In this document: in pieces, positions 17,369 to 24,475 of the stretch | Position numbering within the stretch: position 1 is the first letter of the stretch | How the letters are laid out: every line of letters starts with the position of its first letter | NCBI RefSeq assembly: GCF_001517085.1 | Contig: NZ_LRAC01000120.1 | Location: 248,001-312,000, forward strand | DNA from: Paenibacillus sp. DMB5 | Lineage (GTDB): Bacteria > Bacillota > Bacilli > Paenibacillales > Paenibacillaceae | Direction: 5' to 3' | Length of the DNA: 64,000 bases | Position numbers and translations under genes: made by a program | The notes under the pieces: generated by a model | Seen by the model: only the letters and a program-made list of their open reading frames with translations | Told to the model about the DNA's origin: nothing | Databases searched by the model: none

Positions 17369-18558
17369 GCGGTGAAACGGTTCACGGCCGGAACAGGCTG
17401 TGATTTCACCGGCAGTATCCGCTCGCCGTCCTGCTCCGCCCGGTCGGCCATCAGAAACACATCTATATTCCGTGTCCTGCGCAATACACGGTTGGCAATG
17501 GAGCCCTGCCAGCGCTCCTGCCAGCGGCTTTTGGCGGAGTGCCCCATGACAATCCGGGTCACCTTGTTCTGCACCGCATACCTGACCAGCTCCGACGGCA
17601 GCTGGCGGAGCTGCTTCAGCGGGAGCTCCTCAAAGCTGCCGTCTACCCGCTCAACCAGTTGAATAATGGAGCGTTTGAAGGCCTGCTGTTCCCGGCTAAG
17701 CTTACGTCCAGGCAGGACAAAGGTCACCACCTTCAGGTCACCGTTCAGGCGTTTGGCGATCTGCTGTCCCCGCCTGACATACAGCGAGCCGTTCCAGTGG
17801 TATTGGCTGGAGACCAGAATCCGTTCGCTGGCCCCCGACGGACCGGTGAGCCCGTGGGCTTCACGGTGCTTTTCCAGCGTTTCATTGACCCCCTCCGCAA
17901 CCAGACGCAGTGACAACTCCCGGAGCACACCTAGATTTCCCCGGCGGGACATGGCCGGATGGGCGGCATCCCCCAGGATCCCATCCTCCATCCGCTTCAG
18001 GATCGTTTCCGGAGATACATCGATCAGCCTGACTTCATCAGCCAGCTCCAGGGTATCCAGCGGAACCGTCTCCTCAGCACGGATACCCGTCTTTTCATAA
18101 ACAATCTCTCCAACACCGCCAAGCTCGTATACATTAACGGTCGTAATCACACTGATGCCATTGTCCATGAGATAGCGGATATCATCCAACCTTGCCGGAA
18201 AAGCAGCCCCGCTGCGGTTGCGGTGCGCCAGTCCATCAACCAGCACCACCTCTGGATTGCGCTCTATCAGTGCCTCCAGCGGCAGATCCTTATACTCCCT
18301 GCCGTCCTGGTGCCAGTGAATACTCGGTATCCTTTCCAGATCCGCTATCTGCTGCATCGTTTCCGGCCGTCCCATCGTGGACACTGCGCTGATAACCACA
18401 TCAATGCCCTGCTGCTTCAGCAGCTTGCCTTCCTCCAGCATATGATAGGTTTTCCCTGAACCGCTAACAGAGCCGATGATGATCTTTAATCTGCCCCGGT
18501 GAAGCTTATAGATGGAATACAGAATTTCCTCCGGGGTTTTGCGTTTGTAAGGCGCCAT
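17365..18558 (-). CDS. First stand-alone KdpD N-terminal sensor module (KdpD-N + USP, no kinase)
   Basis: A 397-residue KdpD-like protein made only of the cytoplasmic sensor part. The P-loop is GSVSGSGKT, a variant of the KdpD GAAPGVGKT. VVLVDGLAHRNRSGA is a degenerate Walker B region (canonical VDELAHTN). TTVNVYELGGVGE follows. The C-terminal USP domain has RIVMGHSAKSRWQERWQGS. No membrane or kinase domains. The start at 18558 follows AAAGGAGACG. It lies 73 bases after kdpC. Short KdpD proteins of this kind are known from cyanobacteria and Deinococcus; here they coexist with a full KdpD, so they may tune it or act as c-di-AMP/USP sensors (inference). Confidence 0.8.
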   Translation of the reverse strand: MAPYKRKTPEEILYSIYKLHRGRLKIIIGSVSGSGKTYHMLEEGKLLKQQGIDVVISAVSTMGRPETMQQIADLERIPSIHWHQDGREYKDLPLEALIERNPEVVLVDGLAHRNRSGAAFPARLDDIRYLMDNGISVITTVNVYELGGVGEIVYEKTGIRAEETVPLDTLELADEVRLIDVSPETILKRMEDGILGDAAHPAMSRRGNLGVLRELSLRLVAEGVNETLEKHREAHGLTGPSGASERILVSSQYHWNGSLYVRRGQQIAKRLNGDLKVVTFVLPGRKLSREQQAFKRSIIQLVERVDGSFEELPLKQLRQLPSELVRYAVQNKVTRIVMGHSAKSRWQERWQGSIANRVLRRTRNIDVFLMADRAEQDGERILPVKSQPVPAVNRFTA

Positions 18559-18631
18559 TGCTGCGTCTCCTTTCGCCAAACCGGCAAATGCCCTGCCCGC
18601 AGCTTGCTCGGACAAGGCAATATATGCGGAA

Positions 18632-19258
18632 TTATCTCTTTGTTAACTCAGATAAAGCAAGGTTGAGCTTCAATACATTGACCCGCTCTTCCCCGAACAG
18701 GCCGAGATCGCGCCCCTCGGTTACCTCCGTGACAAGCTGTCCGAGCTGTTCTGCTGAAATGCCGGTCAGGCCGCTGATCCGCGGAATCTGAACACGTGCT
18801 GCCGCGGGTGAAATATGCGGGTCCAGGCCGGACCCGGAATTGGTAATCAGGTCCACCGGCAGTTCGCTTACAGGAACATCCGGATTATCCTTTTGCCACT
18901 GAAGAATACTGTCCTTGGTCCGCTGCAGCATATCGGGATTGGATGGGCCGTAGTTATTGGAACCGGAAGCCTCAGCTTTATAGTCAATGCTCGATACCCT
19001 ACCATGGAATAACGCCGGATTGCTGAAAGACTGCCCGATCAGCTCCGAGCCGACCGTCTGACCGCTGCTGTTCTTCAGCAGGCTGCCGTTAGCCTGGGAA
19101 GGCAGGAGCACCTGGGCCAGCGCTGTCGAAGCCAGCGGATACAGAATTCCGCAGAGAATAATCATTACGGCACTGAGCCGGAGTATGCCGAATAAAGCGG
19201 AAGCTTTGGATACAGCCGTTTCACGGCTGGCGTAGTCTGTTGTTCGCTCCATTTTCAC
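18632..19258 (-). CDS. kdpC: Potassium-transporting ATPase subunit C
   Basis: KdpC, the single-span subunit that stabilises KdpA-KdpB and aids ATP binding. One N-terminal transmembrane segment (residues ~27-48) is followed by the conserved GSELIGQSF, ALFHGRVSS, ASGSNNYGPSNP and ITNSGSGLDPHISPAAARVQIPRI blocks. The 208 residues are typical. The start is GTG at 19258 after AAAGGA, with an alternative ATG two codons later. It lies 32 bases after kdpB. Confidence 0.96.
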   Translation of the reverse strand: MKMERTTDYASRETAVSKASALFGILRLSAVMIILCGILYPLASTALAQVLLPSQANGSLLKNSSGQTVGSELIGQSFSNPALFHGRVSSIDYKAEASGSNNYGPSNPDMLQRTKDSILQWQKDNPDVPVSELPVDLITNSGSGLDPHISPAAARVQIPRISGLTGISAEQLGQLVTEVTEGRDLGLFGEERVNVLKLNLALSELTKR

Positions 19259-19290
19259 AATACATCCTTTCGTATGATCCTTATTCGTAT

Positions 19291-21323
19291 TTAGATCCAG
19301 ATGCTCACAATCAAGTCAATCAGTTTAATGCCAAGGAAAGGTACTATAACCCCGCCGAGCCCGTAGACCAGAATATTGCGGCGCAGCAGCCGGGTAGAGC
19401 TCATCGGCTTGTAGGAGACACCTTTCATCGCCAGCGGTATCAGCAGCGGAATGATAATGGCATTAAAGATAAGAGCGGATATAATAGCCGAGCCCGGAGA
19501 ACCCAGCCCCATGACGTTCAGAACTTCCATCTCCGGGATCGCCAGTGTAAACATTGCCGGAATAATGGCAAAATATTTGGCAATGTCATTGGCAATGCTG
19601 AAGGTGGTCAGTGCACCGCGCGTCATCAGCAGCTGCTTGCCGATGGCTACGACTTCGATAATCTTGGACGGATCAGAGTCCAGATCGACCATGTTCGCTG
19701 CTTCCTTGGCGGCAGACGTTCCGCTATTCATTGCCAGTCCTACATCCGCCTGGGCCAGTGCCGGAGCGTCGTTGGTGCGTCGCCGGTCATCGCTACCAGC
19801 TTGCCCTCCTGCTGCTCGCGGCGGATCACTTCGATTTTGTTCTCCGGTGTGCTCTCGGCAATAAAGCCGTCCACGCCGGCTTCAGCGGCGATTGTAGCGG
19901 CGGTAAGCGGGTTGTCACCGGTACACATAATCGTTTTAATGCCCATTTTGCGCAGCTCCTCGAACCGCTCCTTCATCCCCGGCTTCACCGTATCCTTCAG
20001 GTAGATAAGCCCGTAGATCCGGTCGTCCACAGCTACAGCCAGCGGCGTTCCGCCTTTACCGGCAATGCTGTTCGCGCTCTGATCCAGATTATCCGGGAGT
20101 ATGCCTCCCTGGGCAGCAACCCAGCGCTTGATGGAATCGACAGCACCCTTGCGCACCTTCCTGCCGTCAGGCAGATCCATGCCGCTCATCCTTGTCTCCG
20201 CACGGAATTCAATAAATTCCGCATCTGCTGCCAGCCCGGCATCATAACGGGAGCCCAGCTTTTTGACAAGCTCAATAACGGACCGGCCTTCGGGCGTTTC
20301 ATCCTTGAGGGAGCTGACTGCAGCCCACACGGCCAAGTCCCCGGCAGTTTCCTGGCCAACCGGAATGAACTCGCTCGCCATCCGGTTCCCGAAGGTGATG
20401 GTTCCGGTCTTGTCGAGGATCATGGTGTTAATATCCCCTGCCGCCTCCACCGCCTTGCCTGACATGGCCAGCACGTTAAACTGGGTTACACGGTCCATTC
20501 CGGCAATCCCGATGGCTGACAGCAACCCTCCGATTGTTGTCGGAATCAGGCAGACCAGCAGCGCAATCAGAACAGGTATTTCCAGATCCACCTCCAGATA
20601 GGCGGCGATAGGGCGAAGAGTCACCACAACAATCAGAAAGATAATCGTCAGGCTGATCAAAAGCGTATTCAGCGCAATTTCATTCGGCGTTTTCTGCCGC
20701 TTCGCTCCTTCTACCAGCGAGATCATCCGGTCCAGAAAAGACTCCCCCGGATCGCTGATTATGCGGACTTTAATTTCATCACTGACTACTCTCGTCCCGC
20801 CGGTAACGGAGTTGAAATCCCCGCCTGCTTCCTTGATGACAGGAGCGGACTCTCCTGTTATCGCCGATTCATCAACTGAAGCGAGCCCTTCAATGACTTC
20901 ACCGTCGCCGGGAATCAGCTCGCCCTGGCGGACTACAACGATGTCACCTTTACGCAGCTCGGAGGAAGCAACGACCTTGATGCTGCTGCCGGACAGCCTG
21001 TTCGCAGCGATGTCCTGCTTGGTTTTTTTCAGCGTGTCCGCCTGTGCCTTGCCCCGCCCTTCGGCCAGTGCTTCAGCAAAGTTGGCGAACAGCACTGTAA
21101 CCAGCAGAATGAAAAAGACAGTGATATTGAAGCCGATGGAATCAGCAGCGTTAAAATATCCCGGAAACAGAACCATTAGCAGGACGATAAATGTCCCAAT
21201 TTCGACGACAAACATTACCGGATTTTTAATAAGGGTGACCGGATTCAGCTTCACCAGACTATCTTTGGCTGCCTCCCGGACCATCGGACCGGTCAGCAGC
21301 TTTTTTTTCTGTACAGTACTCAT
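19291..21323 (-). CDS. kdpB: Potassium-transporting P-type ATPase subunit B (frameshifted)
   Basis: Catalytic subunit of the high-affinity Kdp K+ pump, about 677 residues when repaired. Motifs are the phosphorylation site [15 protein letters not shown] of the actuator domain, KGA and MCTGDNP. The frame breaks at 19776-19782 in the TGDGTNDAPAL motif: the sequence reads [11 protein letters not shown] and stops. One added G restores [17 protein letters not shown] and leads into the second ORF, ending ..LIVSIWI at 19291. The start follows GAGAGGAAG. A break in an invariant motif of an otherwise intact operon suggests a sequencing deletion. Confidence 0.93.
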
Positions 21324-21341
21324 GTATGTTCTTCCTCTCCC

Positions 21342-23018
21342 CTAGCGTAGAGTCAAATACTCGGCGACCGGCCCGAGCACGATTACCGGCAGGAATGTCA
21401 AGGCACCGATAATCAGCACAGTGACAATCAGAATACCTGTAAACAGGCTGTTGTCAGTGCGGAATGTCCCGATGGTTTCCGGAACAGGCTGCTTCCTGAG
21501 CAGCGAGCCGGCCACCGCCAGCAGGGCAATAATCGAAACATATCGCCCGAGCAGCATGACAGCCCCAGTCATTACGTTCCAGAAGGTGCTGTTATCGGCA
21601 AGCCCTTCAAAGCCCGAGCCGTTATTCGCTGCTGAGGAGACATACTCATACAGCACCTGCGTCATTCCATGGTAGCCTGGATTACTGATTGCCCCATGGC
21701 CAAGCTCCGTCAGGAATGAAGCAGCTGTCGGAACCAGTATGATCAGGGGGTGAATCAGGATGGCGACGGCAATCAGCTTCATTTCCCTGGCTTCAATTTT
21801 GCGGCCAAGGAACTCTGGTGTCCGGCCGACCATCAGTCCGCAGAGGAAGACTGCAAGGATGGCATACATCAGCATATTGATCAGGCCGACCCCCTTGCCG
21901 CCGAACACATTGTTCAGCATCATCAGCGCCAGCGGCGTAATACTGCCGAGCGGGGTCTGGGTATCATGCATGTTGTTCACACTTCCGGTTGTCGCTGCAG
22001 TTGTAACTGTCGTGAACAGGGCAGACTGCGGGATGCCGAAGCGGACCTCTTTTCCTTCCATGCTGCCCTGTGAAGCATCGACTCCCAGTGCATTAACAGC
22101 AGGATTTCCGCTGCTCTCCGCATATAAGTTAAGGGAGAGCAGCAGCACGAACAGCGTCATCATGGCAGCAAAAATACCCCAGCCCTGCCGTTTGTTTTTG
22201 GCGAACAAGCCATACATATAAGGAAGCGCTGCAGGCAGCATCCACATGGACAGGATTTCAATCACATTTGTAAGCGGTGAGGGGTTCTCGAACGGATGTG
22301 CCGAGTTGGCTCCGAAAAAGCCGCCGCCGTTCGTTCCCAGATGCTTGATCGATTCCAGCGACGCTACAGGTCCGATTGCAATTTGCTGTACATGACCCTC
22401 TAGCGTTGTTACCTGCAGTGTTGGATGAAGCGTCTGCGGTACTTGCAGAGCAACCAGAACCAGCGTCACCAGCAGAGCTAGCGGCAAAAACACCCGGATA
22501 TGCGCTTTAACGAAGTCCTCAAAAAAGTTCCCCAGCGATGCTCTGCCGGTAATCCCCCTTACAAAAGCAACGGCAACCGAAAAGCCGCTGGCTGCGGAGG
22601 TGAACATCAGCATCGTTATAACCGCCATCTGCGAGAAGTAGGAAAGCCCGGTTTCCCCGCTGTAATGCTGTAGATTCGTATTGGTGATAAAGCTGATTAC
22701 CGTATTGAACGTTAGCGATTGTTCCATTCCGGCGATGCCGTTCGGGTTCAACGGCAGTAAGGATTGCAGCCGGAGAATGAGATACCCGAAGGCAACCAGC
22801 ACAACATTGGTAGTAAGAAAGCTTAACGCATAGGTTTTCCAGGACATCCCCGGACGTTTTTTCAATCCGCTTAATGCAAAAATTCCCCGTTCCACTCCGC
22901 CGAAAACCCGGTCTGTCCGGTTCGGTTCATTAGAAAACACATGATATAAATAAGTGCCTGCCGGTTTGACCAGCAGCAGCAGAATCGCTATGACTACAAT
23001 AATCTGAACAATGCCCAC
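21342..23018 (-). CDS. kdpA: Potassium-transporting ATPase subunit A
   Basis: K+-channel-like subunit of Kdp with about ten membrane segments. Selectivity-loop motifs are seen in SFITNTNLQHYSGE, GTNGGGFFGANSAHPFENP and NGSGFEGL. The start is GTG at 23018, because GAAGGAGGG lies 8 bases upstream; an in-frame ATG at 23042 would place the ribosome site inside the gene. 558 residues, normal length. It follows kdpF by 33 bases. Confidence 0.96.
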   Translation of the reverse strand: MGIVQIIVVIAILLLLVKPAGTYLYHVFSNEPNRTDRVFGGVERGIFALSGLKKRPGMSWKTYALSFLTTNVVLVAFGYLILRLQSLLPLNPNGIAGMEQSLTFNTVISFITNTNLQHYSGETGLSYFSQMAVITMLMFTSAASGFSVAVAFVRGITGRASLGNFFEDFVKAHIRVFLPLALLVTLVLVALQVPQTLHPTLQVTTLEGHVQQIAIGPVASLESIKHLGTNGGGFFGANSAHPFENPSPLTNVIEILSMWMLPAALPYMYGLFAKNKRQGWGIFAAMMTLFVLLLSLNLYAESSGNPAVNALGVDASQGSMEGKEVRFGIPQSALFTTVTTAATTGSVNNMHDTQTPLGSITPLALMMLNNVFGGKGVGLINMLMYAILAVFLCGLMVGRTPEFLGRKIEAREMKLIAVAILIHPLIILVPTAASFLTELGHGAISNPGYHGMTQVLYEYVSSAANNGSGFEGLADNSTFWNVMTGAVMLLGRYVSIIALLAVAGSLLRKQPVPETIGTFRTDNSLFTGILIVTVLIIGALTFLPVIVLGPVAEYLTLR

Positions 23019-23051
23019 AAATGACCCTCCTTCATATCGCACATCTGTAAT

Positions 23052-23129
23052 TTAGAATTTCTCGGGATGTATCAAGGCGTACACCAGATAGAGGAATAAC
23101 AAAAGGACCGCTATCAGCACCACAGTCAT
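23052..23129 (-). CDS. kdpF: Kdp accessory membrane peptide KdpF
   Basis: A 25-residue peptide (MTVVLIAVLLLFLYLVYALI..HPEKF) with one transmembrane helix and the hallmark PEKF end of KdpF, which lies between kdp promoters and kdpA and stabilises the complex. A strong AAGGAGGGGG site sits inside the upstream micro-ORF, whose stop overlaps this ATG (ATGA). Confidence 0.92.
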   Translation of the reverse strand: MTVVLIAVLLLFLYLVYALIHPEKF

Positions 23130-23236
23130 GACCGAGCCCCCTCCTTATCTTCTGCAACATGGCCGCACCACTGCGCAAAGGCGTAGAACACACCGAAAAT
23201 GACAGCCAGCGCCCCGGCCATATACAAGTCCATCAT
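23126..23236 (-). CDS. 36-residue single-span membrane micro-protein upstream of kdpF
   Basis: Small ORF MMDLYMAGALAVIFGVFYAF followed by AQWCGHVAEDKEGARS. One hydrophobic helix is followed by a short charged tail. GGAGG lies just upstream of the twin ATGs, so the second (23233) may be used. It overlaps kdpF by four bases, suggesting translational coupling. Small leaderless peptides preceding kdpF occur in other bacteria, but I know of no assigned function. Confidence 0.65.
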   Translation of the reverse strand: MMDLYMAGALAVIFGVFYAFAQWCGHVAEDKEGARS

Positions 23237-23294
23237 TGCCTCCGCTCCTCTCCATAATGTTTTCTCTTTCTGTTCTGCTTACAGCGTAACATTT

Positions 23295-23317
23295 CTGCCA
23301 TTAGGCCTGGGTTAGGG
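23295..23317 (-). promoter_or_regulatory. Tandem OmpR-type site upstream of kdpFABC (candidate KdpE box)
   Basis: On the minus strand CTAACCCAGG-CCTAATGGCAG contains two CTAAY half-sites exactly 11 bp apart. The same arrangement recurs at 23581-23603, followed by a similar downstream sequence (GGCAG.A.T..TACGCTG), which suggests a duplicated KdpE-dependent promoter. Confidence 0.55.
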
Positions 23318-23343
23318 TTTCATGCGGCACAATTAATATGGCA

Positions 23344-23517
23344 TTAAGATTTACCTGAAGTGAAGGCCTGGACCGCTTCCTCGGCTTTCCGGACAGCCTC
23401 ATCGTCCTCCGCTTCCACCAGCTTCCGCAGCTCATGCACCTTAAAAAAACGTTCGGCAGAAATAAGCAGTACCAGGATCATCGCTGTCACACCAACTGTT
23501 TGAAATACCTCATTCAT
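23344..23517 (-). CDS. 57-residue membrane-anchored protein at the head of the kdp structural operon
   Basis: Product MNEVFQTVGVTAMILVLLIS, then AERFFKVHELRKLVEAEDDE and AVRKAEEAVQAFTSGKS. One N-terminal transmembrane helix is followed by an amphipathic, strongly charged cytoplasmic tail that could form a coiled coil. AAAGGGAG precedes the ATG at 23517. It lies between two copies of the candidate KdpE promoter module, so it should be K+-limitation responsive. No family recognised. Confidence 0.6.
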   Translation of the reverse strand: MNEVFQTVGVTAMILVLLISAERFFKVHELRKLVEAEDDEAVRKAEEAVQAFTSGKS

Positions 23518-23580
23518 CGTTATTAGCTCCCTTTAGCGTTTGTAATGTGAAGTAGACTTCATGTATCCAGCGTACTACTC

Positions 23581-23603
23581 CTGCCGTTAGTTCTGGGTTA
23601 GAG
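23581..23603 (-). promoter_or_regulatory. Second tandem OmpR-type site (candidate KdpE box)
   Basis: Minus-strand CTAACCCAGAA-CTAACGGCAG has two CTAAC half-sites 11 bp apart and closely matches the site at 23295-23317. It lies 64 bases upstream of the 57-residue gene. Confidence 0.55.
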
Positions 23604-23690
23604 TAGCCGCAGGAAAATATAGATTCCATTAAAAAATGAAACGGAGTCTCCCATTAGTGTGCCCCGCCTGTCCCGGTCAATAACAAAAAA

Positions 23691-23712
23691 ACCATACTCA
23701 TATGAGTATGGT
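23691..23712 (-). terminator. Terminator of kdpDE
   Basis: A perfect 22-bp palindrome (ACCATACTCA and complement) is followed on the minus strand by TTTTTTGTTATTG. It lies 44 bases after the kdpE stop and separates kdpDE from the structural operon. Confidence 0.85.
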
Positions 23713-23755
23713 CTTGTTGCCCATTATCGTGGAAATGATTAAGTTCGTTATATTC

Positions 23756-24475
23756 TCAGCCCGATTTAATGTCCTCACCGCTCTGCAGCATCCTGTAGCC
23801 TACACCGATATGAGTCTGTATGATTTTGGACTGCGCGGTCTGCGGCTTTTCGATCTTTTTGCGCAGGGTTGCCATAAACACACGCAGCGCCGGTACATCG
23901 TAGGTCAGACTGCCCCAGATTTCCCGCAAAATATAATTATGTGTCAGGACCTTCCCTGCATTCTTGGCGAGCAGGCAGAGCAGCTTGTATTCAATCGGTG
24001 TCAGATGAATTTCTTCCTGGCCCATCCATACGCAGCCGGCGGCATAATCAATCTTCAGGTTGCCGTTGATAAAAACGGACGCATCCTTCTGCAGCTTCTC
24101 ACTGTCATAGCGGATCCGGCGCAGGCTGACTCGCAATCTGGCCAGCAGCTCTTCGACACTGAACGGCTTGGTCAGATAATCATCGGCCCCGGCATCCAGA
24201 GCATCGATCTTGTCTCTGTCCTCGCTGCGGGCGCTTACTACGATGATCGGCAGGTTGGACCATGACCGTACTTTGCGGATAATGTCCACACCGTCCATAT
24301 CCGGCAGCCCAAGATCCAGAATCATCAAATCAGGCTGATTGGAAACGGCCTCCAGGATAGATGACTCCCCGGTTTCCGCCGTGTGGTATTTATAGCCCTG
24401 TGTTTCCAGTGTAGTTGTAATCAGCTTGCGGATCGGCTTGTCATCCTCAACGACAAGTATTAAAGGTTTATTCAT
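23756..24475 (-). CDS. kdpE: Kdp operon response regulator KdpE
   Basis: OmpR/PhoB-family regulator. The receiver domain has the acidic pair in LVVEDDKPIR, the phospho-acceptor Asp in ILDLGLPDMDG (residue 54 from this start), and K in DDYLTKPF. The C-terminal winged helix includes LTPIEYKLLCLLAKNAGKVLT and RVFMATLRKKIE. The ATG at 24475 is preferred because GGAGGTG is 7 bases upstream; another ATG lies two codons earlier. It overlaps kdpD by 8 bases. Predicted to activate kdp through the 11-bp-phased repeats nearby. Confidence 0.95.
   Translation of the reverse strand: MNKPLILVVEDDKPIRKLITTTLETQGYKYHTAETGESSILEAVSNQPDLMILDLGLPDMDGVDIIRKVRSWSNLPIIVVSARSEDRDKIDALDAGADDYLTKPFSVEELLARLRVSLRRIRYDSEKLQKDASVFINGNLKIDYAAGCVWMGQEEIHLTPIEYKLLCLLAKNAGKVLTHNYILREIWGSLTYDVPALRVFMATLRKKIEKPQTAQSKIIQTHIGVGYRMLQSGEDIKSG

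Noticed and set aside
23020-23600. c-di-AMP (ydaO/kdp) riboswitch before kdp
   Set aside because: The region holds two small ORFs and tandem direct repeats; no ydaO consensus blocks were seen.
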